NCBI GenBank assembly: GCA_943369525.1
Contig: CALRNL020000001.1
Coordinates: forward strand, 62,001-126,000
DNA from: BAIKAL-G1 sp943369525
GTDB lineage: Bacteria > Cyanobacteriota > Cyanobacteriia > PCC-6307 > Cyanobiaceae
Direction of reading: 5' to 3'
Length of the DNA: 64,000 nt
This document shows, piece by piece, positions 32,188-41,394 of the stretch (positions are counted from its first letter, which is position 1; each line of letters opens with the position of its first letter). Position numbers and translations under genes: made by a program. Under the pieces are notes generated by a model that was not told where the DNA came from, did not search any database, and worked only from the letters and a program-made list of their open reading frames with translations.

Positions 32188-35100
32188 ATGCATCGGCTAG
32201 CGGCGGTTCCCGGCAGCACCAGCCCCCAGGAGGGGCCCGTTTACGTGGAGCAGCCCGGGGCGCCGATCGTGCTGCTCAGCAGCGCCGATAGTGATTTGGC
32301 GGGCCTGGCCTCCCTTTTAGCGGCCGATCCCCAGCTGCTCGCCTGGCCGGTTCGCGGCCTGAACCTCCAGGCCCTGGCCCATCCGGCGGTGATCGACCAC
32401 TACATCCGCACGAGCCTGGGGACGACCCGGATCGTGCTTGTGCGGCTACTGGGGGGCCGGGGCCATTGGAGCTATGGCCTGGAGCAACTGCGGGCCTGGG
32501 CGTCCTTGCCAGGGCGGCACCTGCTGGTGGTAGCCGGCACCGCGGACGAGGCCGAAAGCCTGGCAAGCCTCGGCACGGCCGATCCCCAGTTGACCCTGGC
32601 GATCGGCCACTGCCTGCGGGAGGGCGGTCCCAGCAACCTGGCGGCCGTGATGGGCTGCCTAAACGAAATGCTCTCAGGCGGCGTTGTGGTGCCCCCCAGC
32701 GCCGTACCCCAGGCCGACCCCCTGCCCCATGACTGGCGCCAGGAGCCCGGCGCCCGGGTGGGGGTGCTGCTCTATCGGGCCCTCCTCCAGGCTGGCGACC
32801 TGGAGCTGGTGGGGGCCCTGCTGGCAAGCCTGCGCCAGCAGGGGCTGGCCCCCCGGGCCCTTTGGGTGAGTGGTCTGCGCGATCAGGCCGTGCAACGGGG
32901 CGTGGCCGACTTGCTGGGCCGCGAGGCCGTGGAAGCCGTGGTTTGCACCACCTCCTTTGCATCGGTGCAGTTTGAGGAGGCCGGCCTGGGGGCGCCCCTC
33001 TGGGAGTACCTGGCGGTGCCGGTGTTCCAGCTGCTCTGCAGCAGCCAGAGCCGCGAGACCTGGGCGGGAAGCGCCATTGGCCTGGGGCCCCTTGATCTCA
33101 GCCTGCAGGTGGCCTTACCCGAACTGGATGGCCGCATCACCACCCGGGTGGGGGCCTTCAAGGAGGTGAGCGGCGCCGATGCCGGCCTGGCCACGGCCCT
33201 GCACCAGAGCAAGCCCGACCGGGAACGGCTCGATTGGGTGAGCCAGCTGGTGGCCCGCTGGTGCGACCTGCGCCGCACCCCCGCCGCCGGGCGCCGGATT
33301 GCCCTGGTGCTGGCCAACTACCCGACCCGCAACAGCCGCCTGGCCAATGGGGTGGGACTGGATACGCCCGCCAGCGCCGCCAATGTGTTGCATTGGCTGG
33401 CCGAGGCTGGCTACGGGCTCGGTGACCAAGCCTTGCCGGCCGATGGCGATGCCCTGATCCAGCGGCTGCTGCAGGGCCAAACCAATGACCCGGAAAGTCA
33501 ACACCGCCCCCCCCTGGCCCACCTACCGCTGGGGTTGTACCAGGCCTGGTACGCCGGCCTGGCCCAGGAGGGTCGGGATCGGCTGGAGCAACGCTGGGGC
33601 CCACCGGAGGCCGATCCCAGCCTTACCGCCCAGGGCTTCCCGGTGGCCGGCCTCCAATTCGGCCAGGTGTGGATGCTGCTGCAACCGGAGCGGGGCTACG
33701 ACCGCGATCCCAGCCTCAATTACCACTGTCCCGACCTGCCACCCCCCCACGCCTATCTGGCCCGCTATTTATGGCTGCGCCAGGTGGCCCGGGTGCAGCT
33801 GATCTGCCATGTGGGCAAGCACGGCAACTTGGAATGGCTACCTGGCAAGGGCCTGGGCCTGTCGGCCCACTGCTTCCCGGAGTGGGCCCTGGGACCCATG
33901 CCCCACCTCTACCCCTTCATCGTCAACGATCCGGGCGAGGGCTCCCAGGCCAAGCGGCGCAGCCAGGCCGTGATCCTTGACCACCTCACCCCCCCCCTGG
34001 GCCGGGCCGGCCTGCATGGCCCCCTGCTGGAGCTGGAGGCCCTGCTGGATGAGTACTGGCAGGCCAGCGACTTGGGGGCCGAACGCACGGGCCAGTTGCA
34101 GGAGCAGGTTCTAGGGCGCCTCAGCCAGCTCCAGCTGGGTCCAGAACTGGACCCGCCAGGGATTCCCCCAGGTGCTGGCAGCGAGCCGACAACAGAGGAC
34201 CGGGACGACGCATTGCTCCAACGGATCCAGGCGGCCGATGGCTACCTCTGCGAACTCAAGGAGGCCCAGATCCGCACGGGCCTGCATGTGTTCGGCCAGC
34301 TGCCCCAGGCCGCTCCCCTTGCTGAATTGCTGCTCTGTCTGGCCCGCCCGCCCCTAGCCGAGGGTCCGGGCCTGACCCAGGCCCTGGCCCTCGACCTGGG
34401 CCTGGGCCTGGACCCCTGGGCAGATCCGGAAGAGGCGCCCTTGGCAGCCGCTGATCGGCAACGCCTTAGGGCCCTGGGCCTGGTTGGCGCCCGCCATGGG
34501 GGCGATGGGGTGGCCTGGCTGGAAGACCAGGCCCTGGCCCTGATGACCGACTTACTGGACCAGGCCCAGGGACGAGAGGCGGAACTCCCAGCTCCCGCCC
34601 CGGATCCAAGAGGGGCTCCGGGTCCGGCCACTGCTGCCGTACTAGCGCGGGTGGCCCGTTCCCTCCTGCCCAACCTGCTGCGTTGCGGCGCGGCCGAACG
34701 CCAAGCCTTTCTCACCGGCGTTGCCGGTGGACGCATTGCCGCTGGGCCGTCGGGGGCCCCCACCCGGGGGCGACCCGACCTGCTGCCCACCGGCCGCAAT
34801 TTCTACAGCGTCGATCTGCGGGGCCTGCCGACCGAAACCGCCTGGGACCTGGGTCGCCGCAGCGCTGAGTTACTGGTGGATCTCTACCTGCAAGAGGAGG
34901 GGGAACCCCTGCGCCAGCTAGCCCTGTCCGTATGGGGCACGGCAACCATGCGCAACGGCGGTGAGGACATCGCCCAGGCCCTGGCCCTGCTGGGGATTCG
35001 GCCGATCTGGGATGGCCCCACCCGGCGCATGGTGAATCTGGAAGCCATTCCCCTGGCGAGCCTGGGGCGGCCACGGGTGGATGTGACCCTGCGGATCTCG

Positions 35101-35949
35101 GGCCTGTTTCGCGATGCCTTCCCCCAGCTGGTGGCCTGGTTCAACCGGGCCACGGCCCTGGTGGCGTCCCTGGAGGAAGGGGAGCAGGACAACCCTCTGG
35201 CCGCAGCGGCCCGGCGCGAAGGGGGGCAAAGCGGCCGGGTCTTCGGTTCGGCGCCAGGGGCCTATGGCGCTGGCCTGCAGGGCCTCATCGACAGCGGCAT
35301 CTGGGAGGAGCGCGGCGACCTGGCCGAGGCCTTCCTGGCCTGGAGTGGCTGGCGCTACGAGGGCAGCGGTGTGGCCGTGGCCGATCGCTCGGGCCTGGAG
35401 CAGCGGCTTGCCGCCGTGCAGGTGGTGCTCCACAACCAGGACAACCGGGAACACGACCTGCTCGATTCCGATGACTACTACCAGTTCCAGGGGGGCCTGA
35501 GTGCGGCTGCCGAACGGCTGCAGGGCCAGGCCCCGGCCCTGTGGTTTGCCGACCATTCCCGCCAGCAACGGCCCCGGGTGCACCGGCTCGAAAAGGAACT
35601 CGACAAGGTGCTGCGCTCGCGCCTGCTCAATCCCCGCTGGATCGAGGGCATGCGGGCCCACGGCTACAAGGGCGGTTTTGAACTGGCCGCCAGCCTCGAT
35701 TACCTGTTCGCCTATGACGCCAGCACCGGCCGGGTGCCCGATTGGAGCTACGGGGCCATCTGCAGCACCTGGCTAGGCGACGCCCAGACCCTGGGCTTTC
35801 TGCGCCAGGCCAATCCCTGGGCCCTGCGGGACATGGCCGAACGGCTGCTTGAATCCCACCACCGGGGCCTTTGGGAAGGGGCCAACCCCGACCAGCTCGA
35901 CCAGTTGCGCCAGCTTGTGCTTGATAGCGAAGCCCTGGTGGAGGGCTAG
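32188..35949 (+). CDS. cobN: Cobaltochelatase subunit CobN (BchH/CobN family)
   Basis: 1253-residue large subunit of the ATP-dependent cobaltochelatase, homologous to the Mg-chelatase H subunit; in the aerobic B12 pathway it inserts cobalt into hydrogenobyrinate diamide. Length and segments fit CobN: IALVLANYPTRNSRLANGVG, then LICHVGKHGNLEWLPGKGLG with the metal/porphyrin-binding histidines, LPTGRNFYSVDLRGLPTETA, and near the C-terminus NQDNREHDLLDSDDYYQFQG and SRLLNPRWIEGMRAHGYKGG. ATG 32188 was chosen over ATG 32152. No cobS or cobT is nearby; in cyanobacteria ChlI/ChlD are thought to substitute. It is monocistronic, with a strong hairpin after the stop. Confidence 0.95.
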   Translation: MHRLAAVPGSTSPQEGPVYVEQPGAPIVLLSSADSDLAGLASLLAADPQLLAWPVRGLNLQALAHPAVIDHYIRTSLGTTRIVLVRLLGGRGHWSYGLEQLRAWASLPGRHLLVVAGTADEAESLASLGTADPQLTLAIGHCLREGGPSNLAAVMGCLNEMLSGGVVVPPSAVPQADPLPHDWRQEPGARVGVLLYRALLQAGDLELVGALLASLRQQGLAPRALWVSGLRDQAVQRGVADLLGREAVEAVVCTTSFASVQFEEAGLGAPLWEYLAVPVFQLLCSSQSRETWAGSAIGLGPLDLSLQVALPELDGRITTRVGAFKEVSGADAGLATALHQSKPDRERLDWVSQLVARWCDLRRTPAAGRRIALVLANYPTRNSRLANGVGLDTPASAANVLHWLAEAGYGLGDQALPADGDALIQRLLQGQTNDPESQHRPPLAHLPLGLYQAWYAGLAQEGRDRLEQRWGPPEADPSLTAQGFPVAGLQFGQVWMLLQPERGYDRDPSLNYHCPDLPPPHAYLARYLWLRQVARVQLICHVGKHGNLEWLPGKGLGLSAHCFPEWALGPMPHLYPFIVNDPGEGSQAKRRSQAVILDHLTPPLGRAGLHGPLLELEALLDEYWQASDLGAERTGQLQEQVLGRLSQLQLGPELDPPGIPPGAGSEPTTEDRDDALLQRIQAADGYLCELKEAQIRTGLHVFGQLPQAAPLAELLLCLARPPLAEGPGLTQALALDLGLGLDPWADPEEAPLAAADRQRLRALGLVGARHGGDGVAWLEDQALALMTDLLDQAQGREAELPAPAPDPRGAPGPATAAVLARVARSLLPNLLRCGAAERQAFLTGVAGGRIAAGPSGAPTRGRPDLLPTGRNFYSVDLRGLPTETAWDLGRRSAELLVDLYLQEEGEPLRQLALSVWGTATMRNGGEDIAQALALLGIRPIWDGPTRRMVNLEAIPLASLGRPRVDVTLRISGLFRDAFPQLVAWFNRATALVASLEEGEQDNPLAAAARREGGQSGRVFGSAPGAYGAGLQGLIDSGIWEERGDLAEAFLAWSGWRYEGSGVAVADRSGLEQRLAAVQVVLHNQDNREHDLLDSDDYYQFQGGLSAAAERLQGQAPALWFADHSRQQRPRVHRLEKELDKVLRSRLLNPRWIEGMRAHGYKGGFELAASLDYLFAYDASTGRVPDWSYGAICSTWLGDAQTLGFLRQANPWALRDMAERLLESHHRGLWEGANPDQLDQLRQLVLDSEALVEG

Positions 35950-36019
35950 CTCTCCGCCAGGGCTAAGGAACACAAGCGGGTTTTGGGAAGCAGCACGCTT
36001 ACCCGGCCTCGGCACCAAC

Positions 36020-36060
36020 GCCCAGGCCTGGTCGAGCAATAGGCTGGACCAGGCCTGGGC
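36020..36060. terminator. Bidirectional hairpin between cobN and its convergent neighbour
   Basis: Perfect 14-bp stem GCCCAGGCCTGGTC (36020-36033) / GACCAGGCCTGGGC (36047-36060) with a 13-nt loop. Each arm is itself nearly self-complementary (CCAGGCCTGG). It lies between convergent stop codons, 70 bp after cobN and 8 bp after the other gene. No T-tract follows, so it would be a factor-assisted stop or an RNA-stabilising structure. Confidence 0.5.
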
Positions 36061-36068
36061 AGGGGGCT

Positions 36069-36593
36069 TCAGCCGGTGATGTCCTTGGCCATGCCCTTGA
36101 AGCCATCGATCGCGCCGGGACGGGCACCTTGACGGGTGATTTCCGGCTGGTCAGAGCTGGGGTCGGCCTTGCGGCCGGTGGCGGCGACGCCCGGCACATT
36201 GACGCCACCAATGGCCGAACCCTTGAGCCGCTGGCTCAATTCGTCGGCCGTCATGGGCTGGGCAAAGGTTTTTTTCACCGCCTTGGGGATGCCGCCGGTG
36301 AGGTCAACGCCAGTGTCCTTTTCTTCGGTGCCGGGCATGCCATCGCTGATCTTCGCGACCCGGGCCTCCATCGAAGCCACCACATCAACCCGTTCCTTTA
36401 GGCCCGGGTTGTCGGCACTGCCGGGGAAGGTGCGACGGATCTCATAGGTGCGGCGCATGAAATCGACATTGCCCAGGGAGCTGGACTCGTCGGCATCCAA
36501 GAACATCGCTTCTTGGGGCTTGGCCGCCGGCTTGACGGCGTCGGGAGTCGACTTAAAGGACTTCGTACCCAGCAGACGATCGAGCAGTCCCAT
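36069..36593 (-). CDS. Conserved picocyanobacterial hypothetical protein
   Basis: 174 residues, charged, without membrane segments: MGLLDRLLGTKSFKSTPDAV, then MFLDADESSSLGNVDFMRRT and YEIRRTFPGSADNPG. The middle and C-terminus are rich in Gly, Asp and Lys and look flexible (GGIPKAVKKTFAQPMTADEL). The phrase around DFMRRTYEIRRTFPG is familiar from conserved proteins of unknown function in Synechococcus. No catalytic residues can be assigned. It is 29 bp downstream of the PHP-domain gene on the same strand and ends 8 bp from the large hairpin shared with cobN. Confidence 0.8.
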   Translation of the reverse strand: MGLLDRLLGTKSFKSTPDAVKPAAKPQEAMFLDADESSSLGNVDFMRRTYEIRRTFPGSADNPGLKERVDVVASMEARVAKISDGMPGTEEKDTGVDLTGGIPKAVKKTFAQPMTADELSQRLKGSAIGGVNVPGVAATGRKADPSSDQPEITRQGARPGAIDGFKGMAKDITG

Positions 36594-36622
36594 CGGCGAG
36601 CAGCTGAAAGTGTTGCTAAACC

Positions 36623-37387
36623 CTAGCGGCCGTGCAGCGCCAGCCCGTGGCTATCGGTGCCGCAACTCCGCAAAAGCCCCAAGTTCTCGAGCTGGCTGGC
36701 GATCGCGTCACAGACCAACGGCGTTGGCTGCCAGCTGGGGGCCATGGCGTAGTCGTAGTAGGCCTCGGCCCCATCGAAGCCCAGGGCCGCCGCCGCATCG
36801 ATTAAGGGGCCAAAGGGTTTGCGGTAGCGGCCGGGATGGGCCAGCAGGGCTAAACCACCGGCCCCATGGATCCGTTTGACGACTTCCCCGGCCCGCAGGG
36901 CCTGACCAACGGGCGCCTGGCCTTGGCGGTAGGGCTCCAGGGCGCTGGCCTGATGATCGAAAGCGAGGCCCAGCACATGCACCAGGCAGCCCTCCAGCAG
37001 ACAGCTGATTTCGATGCCACTCCAAAGCCGGGGCACGGTCTTGCCCTGGTCGGCGAGGGCCCGCAGGCTTTGCCAGGCGGGCTCCAGGGCCGCGCTGCTG
37101 TGGTGGTCGGTGATGGCCAGGTGGCGCAGGCCCAGGACGACGGCCTCGCGAGCGAGCTGCTCGGGCCGCAGGCTGCCGTCGGAATGGATGGTGTGGCAGT
37201 GGAAATTGAGCTCCCCCGGGCAGCTGCCGGCATGGACCCCTTGCAGCACCGTCACCAGGGATGGCCCGTCAGCCCCTGGGGCTGGGAGCTGCCCAAATCC
37301 ACCACTGGCGCTGGGATCAGCGCTGCTGTCGGCGGTGGCCCTGGGGCCCAGCCGGCCCGGTTCCGGGCGGCCCTGGGCCGGTGCCAT
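36623..37387 (-). CDS. PHP-domain phosphoesterase (TrpH/RNase AM-like)
   Basis: 254-residue metal-dependent phosphoesterase. The PHP motifs are present: NFHCHTIHSDGSLRPEQLAR near residue 60, HLAITDHHSSAAL, the conserved glutamate in WSGIEISCLLEG, LALLAHPGRYRKP and, near the C-terminus, GTDSHGLALH. The E. coli homologue (TrpH/RnmAM) is a 5'-3' exonuclease on short RNAs and 3',5'-bisnucleotides; a similar role is inferred. The first roughly 45 residues from ATG 37387 are Pro/Ala/Gly-rich. That start lies 10 bp after the hemJ stop. The run hemJ, PHP, conserved hypothetical is likely one transcript. Confidence 0.88.
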   Translation of the reverse strand: MAPAQGRPEPGRLGPRATADSSADPSASGGFGQLPAPGADGPSLVTVLQGVHAGSCPGELNFHCHTIHSDGSLRPEQLAREAVVLGLRHLAITDHHSSAALEPAWQSLRALADQGKTVPRLWSGIEISCLLEGCLVHVLGLAFDHQASALEPYRQGQAPVGQALRAGEVVKRIHGAGGLALLAHPGRYRKPFGPLIDAAAALGFDGAEAYYDYAMAPSWQPTPLVCDAIASQLENLGLLRSCGTDSHGLALHGR

Positions 37388-37397
37388 GGAAGCGGGA

Positions 37398-37979
37398 TCA
37401 GCCACCGGCCCCCTGGGCCTGCGCTGCTTGGCGGAGGCGGCGCCAACGGGCATAGAACTGGATTGATGCCGCCATGAACAGCACCAAGCCCACCTGCAGC
37501 CAGGTGGCGGCGCCAGTGGGGAATTGGGCCTTGAACACCACCAACATCACCACCACCACCAGCAGCAGGGTTGGCAATTCATTGAGGGCCCGCAATTGCT
37601 TCGGACCCCAGCGGCAGGTGCCGGCCTGCAGTTGGCCCATGAGCCGATAACAAAAGAGGTGGTAGGCCAGCAAGGCCGCCACGAATGCGAATTTGGCGTG
37701 CATCCAGCCCTGGTGCAGCCAGGCCGGCTGGGCCACGAGCAGGCCGATGGCCATGGTCACCGTGAGCACCAAGCCGGGGGTGGTGATGATGTTGGCCAAA
37801 CGGCGCTCCATCAGGCCGTATTGCGCTTGGAAGGCCTCCCGCAGGGGCGGCTCCAACTCGGCGGCTTCCACGTGATAAATGAACAGCCGCACCAGGTAAA
37901 AGAGGCCGGCAAACCACACCACCACCCCCACGATGTGGAGGGTCTTGAACCAGAGGTAGGCCTCAGGTGGCAGGGTCAT
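37398..37979 (-). CDS. hemJ: Protoporphyrinogen oxidase HemJ
   Basis: 193-residue four-helix membrane protein of the HemJ family, which oxidises protoporphyrinogen IX to protoporphyrin IX ahead of haem and chlorophyll branches; it is the form used by most cyanobacteria. Signatures are the N-terminal YLWFKTLHIVGVVVWFAGLF with the conserved haem-ligand histidine and LFIYHVEA, then RLANIITTPGLVLTVTMAIG, WMHAKFAFVAALLAYHLFCY and NELPTLLLVVVVMLVVFK. The C-terminus is a final hydrophobic helix and a basic tail. The ATG at 37979 gives the family's normal length. It may share a transcript with the genes at 38009-38383 and uvrC upstream. Confidence 0.94.
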   Translation of the reverse strand: MTLPPEAYLWFKTLHIVGVVVWFAGLFYLVRLFIYHVEAAELEPPLREAFQAQYGLMERRLANIITTPGLVLTVTMAIGLLVAQPAWLHQGWMHAKFAFVAALLAYHLFCYRLMGQLQAGTCRWGPKQLRALNELPTLLLVVVVMLVVFKAQFPTGAATWLQVGLVLFMAASIQFYARWRRLRQAAQAQGAGG

Positions 37980-38008
37980 CGGCGCGGGTGCCGCAGGGTG
38001 AACCCAAA

Positions 38009-38383
38009 TTAGGCGGCCGGCCCATGGCCGACGGCGGCCACCAATCGGCAGGCCCGGCGCACCACGGCCCCGGCGAAACCTCGATCCACTGGCCCCCCCA
38101 GGGGACTAATGCCGCCATCGCGGCAATCGACCACCACCCGTTCATGGCGGGCCTGTTGGTCGCTGAGCCGCAGTCGCAACTGCCAGGAAAATTGGCTGCT
38201 GCGACTCATTTCGTCGGCGCAGATCGGGCCCACGCAGAGGCCAGGGGTGGCCTGGGCGGCGCCAGCCCCCAGCCAGGCCGGTGGACCAAGGGGCAGGGTC
38301 GCCCACGGGCCAGCCAGCCCCGGGCTCGGCCCGGGCCAGAACAGCAGGCCCAAGGCCAGCACCAAGCCCCAGACGGATTTCAA
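38009..38383 (-). CDS. Small secreted protein of unknown function
   Basis: 124 residues from a TTG start at 38383 that overlaps the uvrC stop codon (TTGA). The N-terminus is a signal peptide (LKSVWGLVLALGLLFWPGP). The mature part has three or four cysteines (LCVGPIC, VVVDCRDGG, RRACRLV) that could form disulphides, and the phrase SSQFSWQLRLRLSDQQARHE. The pattern resembles small cyanobacterial periplasmic proteins without a name. Translation coupled to uvrC is likely from the 4-bp overlap. It is convincingly coding by codon bias, but function cannot be assigned. Confidence 0.7.
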   Translation of the reverse strand: MKSVWGLVLALGLLFWPGPSPGLAGPWATLPLGPPAWLGAGAAQATPGLCVGPICADEMSRSSQFSWQLRLRLSDQQARHERVVVDCRDGGISPLGGPVDRGFAGAVVRRACRLVAAVGHGPAA

Positions 38384-40701
38384 GCGGGCACCTCCCCTGC
38401 CAGCGGATCCGTGGCCGGGGATCCCGCATCGAATGCGGCCGCTTCGGCGAGCTGGCCGCCTGGACCGGCACTGGCCGATTGGCCATCGCCGTCGAGGTCG
38501 CTGGGGTGGAAGTAGTCCCAGATCTGGCGTGCCAGGGCGGGCCCCACCCCAGGCGCCTTGGCGATCGCCTCGGCGCTGGCCAGCTGGATTGCATCGATCG
38601 AGCGGAAATGGGCCAGCAGCTCCTTGACCCGCTTGGGCCCCAGGCCGGGAATGTCGCTGAGGCGGGAACGCTTCATCCGTTCGCCCCGTTGCTGGCGATG
38701 GAAGCTGATCGCAAAACGGTGGGCCTCATCGCGCAGGCGCCGGAGCAGCACGATGCCCAGCTGGCCGGGCTCGCTTTCGAGGGGTTGCTTGGCCCCGGGC
38801 AGGAACACCTCCTCCCGCTGCTTGGCCAGGGAGCAGACCACCAGGTCCTCGTGCAGATTCAATTCCCGCAGGGCCTCCATCACGGCCGACAGCTGGCCCT
38901 TGCCGCCGTCGATCATCACCACATCGGGCCAGTCGTTGAGGCCGCCCGTATGCAGGGCGGAGCTGGCCTGGCGGCGCAGCTGCGCCAGGTCGGCCCCCTC
39001 GGCCTTGGCCTGGGCCCAGCGGCGGAAGCGGCGGCGCATGATCTCGGCCATGGCCATGAAGTCATCGGAATGGCCGGAGCGGATGCTGCTGCTCTGGATC
39101 CGGTACTTGCGGTAGTGCTGCTTGGCCGGCAAGCCATCGATAAACACCACCTGGGACGCCACCGCATCACTGCCCTGGATGTGGCTGATGTCGAAGCCTT
39201 CGATACGCCGTGGCGGGCTGGCCAGATCGAGGAGTTGGGCCAAATCTTCGGTGGCCAGCTGGTGCTGTTCGGCCGTGCGCTGGGTGCGCTGCAACTCATA
39301 GCCAGCATTGCGTTCCACCAGTTCGATCCATTCGACCTTCTGTTGGCGCTGGGGCACGGCCAGGCGCACCTTGCGGCCGCGGCGCTCCGTCAACCAATCC
39401 TCGATCAACTGCTGCTGGGGTAATGGGTATTGCAACAACAACTCCGGTGGAATCTCGACCGGATCCACCTGGCTGTAGTGCTCCTCGATCACCCGCTGCA
39501 GGATCAGCCCCAGGTTGGCGCCATCGGCCTGGGGCTCGCCGCTGGGCCCGGCGGGGCCTGCGCGATCGGGGCCGGCTTCTTCAGGCTCGATCTGGTCTGG
39601 TTGGGCAGGCTGCTTGGGCTGGTCGGCTTCGGTTTCGATGCCAAACGGCTGGGACTGCTCCGGTTGGAGGGGATCCGGGGCAGGCGCTTGGGGGCTTGCG
39701 TCCCCTGGCCGGGGGGCTAGCCCTGGCAGCGCCTGGGATCCATGGGCTTCGGCGGGGGAGAGCTGGACGGCATCGGCGGTGAAGCCAAGCCGGCCCACCA
39801 ACTTGCCGGCCCGCATCTGGAAAAGCTGCACGGCCGCGACCCGGCGGTCGGCGGCCAGGGCCAAGACATCGCGGGAAATGGAACTATCGCCCAGGCTCAT
39901 CTTCTGCTCGGCGCTGAGGCTCTCGAGGCCCTGCAATTGGTCACGCACCCCGGCGGCGGCCTCGAAATCCAGCCGTTCGGCGTAACGCTCCATCTGGCCG
40001 GTGAGCAGGGTCAGCAATTCGTCATTGCGCCCCTGGAAGACCATCGCCACCTTGCGCAGGATCTGCTGGTAGTCCCCACTGCTGATCTTCTGTTGGCAGA
40101 CCCCGGGGCAGCGGCCGATGTCGAAATTCAGGCAGGTGCGATCGCGGTAGAGGGGTTGGGGCCGCTGGCGCAGGGGGAAGACCCGCTTGACCATGGCCAG
40201 GGTGCGGCGCAACTGGCCCACGTCGACATAGGGGCCATAAAAGCGATCGTGGGGTTTGCGGAAACGCCGTTGGCGGGTAATAAAAATACGCGGGTAATTT
40301 TCACTCCATGTAATACACACATAGGGATATTTCTTGTCATCCTTCAGCAACACATTGAAGTGGGGCTGGTGGTGCTTGATCAGGTTTGATTCCAGGGCTA
40401 GAGCTTCGTCTTCACTGTCGGTGACAATGAATTCCAGGTCGCAGACCTGGCGCACCATCAGACTGATGCGGGGGCTATGGCCGGGAGAATTGTGGAAGTA
40501 GCTACGCACGCGTTGGCGCAGCACCTTGGCCTTACCGATGTAAAGAATGCGATCGTCACCATCGCGCATCAGATAACAGCCCGGTTCGGACGGCACCTCC
40601 TTCAGCCGCGCCTTGAGCCGCTCCGGTTGCTGCACCAGGGGGCCGCTGCCCGTGCCGGCCTCCGCTGGGGGGGCTTTCCGCTCAGCCATACCTTCCGCCA
40701 T
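38380..40701 (-). CDS. uvrC: UvrABC excinuclease subunit C, with a large acidic insertion
   Basis: Nucleotide-excision-repair nuclease making both incisions with UvrB. ATG 40701 gives 773 residues, well over the usual 600-650. Domains in order: GIY-YIG nuclease (EPGCYLMRDGDDRILYIGKA), Cys-rich region with CPGVCQQKIS, UVR domain (ERLDFEAAAGVRDQLQGLES), RNase H-like 5' nuclease (RRIEGFDISHIQGSDAVASQ and MIDGGKGQLSAVMEAL), and the C-terminal double helix-hairpin-helix (LSDIPGLGPKRVKELLAHF). A stretch of about 100 residues (after LGFTADAVQLSPAE, dominated by Pro, Gln, Glu and Ala) sits between the UVR and RNase H-like domains and is not part of the family fold. A TTGA overlap joins it to the small secreted protein gene. 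Confidence 0.96.
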   Translation of the reverse strand: MAEGMAERKAPPAEAGTGSGPLVQQPERLKARLKEVPSEPGCYLMRDGDDRILYIGKAKVLRQRVRSYFHNSPGHSPRISLMVRQVCDLEFIVTDSEDEALALESNLIKHHQPHFNVLLKDDKKYPYVCITWSENYPRIFITRQRRFRKPHDRFYGPYVDVGQLRRTLAMVKRVFPLRQRPQPLYRDRTCLNFDIGRCPGVCQQKISSGDYQQILRKVAMVFQGRNDELLTLLTGQMERYAERLDFEAAAGVRDQLQGLESLSAEQKMSLGDSSISRDVLALAADRRVAAVQLFQMRAGKLVGRLGFTADAVQLSPAEAHGSQALPGLAPRPGDASPQAPAPDPLQPEQSQPFGIETEADQPKQPAQPDQIEPEEAGPDRAGPAGPSGEPQADGANLGLILQRVIEEHYSQVDPVEIPPELLLQYPLPQQQLIEDWLTERRGRKVRLAVPQRQQKVEWIELVERNAGYELQRTQRTAEQHQLATEDLAQLLDLASPPRRIEGFDISHIQGSDAVASQVVFIDGLPAKQHYRKYRIQSSSIRSGHSDDFMAMAEIMRRRFRRWAQAKAEGADLAQLRRQASSALHTGGLNDWPDVVMIDGGKGQLSAVMEALRELNLHEDLVVCSLAKQREEVFLPGAKQPLESEPGQLGIVLLRRLRDEAHRFAISFHRQQRGERMKRSRLSDIPGLGPKRVKELLAHFRSIDAIQLASAEAIAKAPGVGPALARQIWDYFHPSDLDGDGQSASAGPGGQLAEAAAFDAGSPATDPLAGEVPA

Positions 40702-40726
40702 GCCCCATCCAGCCCTGGGACCGGGC

Positions 40727-41215
40727 TCAACCGCCGTAGGTCCAGCCGGTGGCCGCCAGCTCCAGGGCGCCGCCATCGCGGTTGAGCTGGGCCGTCTTGA
40801 CTTCGCCCACAAACACGGTGTGGTCGCCATGGGCCACCTGGCCCACCAGCTCGCACTCGACGCCGCCAAGGGCGGCGCTGAGCAGGGGCAGGCCGAGCTC
40901 GCCGAGGCTGTAGGGGGTGGCATCAAAACGGCCGCCGATGCCGTTCTGGGGCTTGAAGAACACGGCCGCCAGGTCCTTTTGGTCCGCGGCGAGCACGTTC
41001 AGGGAAAACCGGCCCGTGCGCTGGATGATGCCGTTGCTGGTGGAATCGGCCCGCACCGCCATCACCACCAGGGGCGGCTCAAAGGATCCCTGGGTGACCC
41101 AGCTAGCCGTGAAACCGTTGATCTGCTCGCCTTCGGCCACGCCGCAGATGAACACCCCATGGGGGATCTTGCGCAGCAGGTTTTTTTTGGCGTCCGTGTT
41201 GAGGGGGGAACTCAC
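40727..41215 (-). CDS. Flavin reductase-domain protein
   Basis: 162 residues from a GTG at 41215. The core NLLRKIPHGVFICGVAEGEQ, FTASWVTQGSFEPPLVVMAV, the flavin-binding NGIIQRTGRFSLNVLAADQK and the late HGDHTVFVGEVKTAQLN are those of the flavin reductase (FMN-binding split-barrel) family. In cyanobacteria the same domain forms the C-terminus of flavodiiron proteins, but here it stands alone. It probably binds FMN and uses NAD(P)H; a physiological partner is not visible. Earlier in-frame starts add an Ala/Gly/Arg-rich leader without family character. It lies just upstream of uvrC (25 bp), same strand. Confidence 0.87.
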   Translation of the reverse strand: MSSPLNTDAKKNLLRKIPHGVFICGVAEGEQINGFTASWVTQGSFEPPLVVMAVRADSTSNGIIQRTGRFSLNVLAADQKDLAAVFFKPQNGIGGRFDATPYSLGELGLPLLSAALGGVECELVGQVAHGDHTVFVGEVKTAQLNRDGGALELAATGWTYGG

Positions 41216-41394
41216 GGCACTGGAAGCGATTGCCCCAACCCTAGGAAGGCGGCCGGTACGGCCATGGGTTCGGCCTAGGGCGGTCGGACTCGCCATCGGC
41301 CAGCCCCCTGCAGACCATCGGCATGCGGGGGCCGGCAACGGCCGGATCCCTACGATTTCGGGGCATGCCGGCTGAACCGGCCGGAGCCCCTGCC

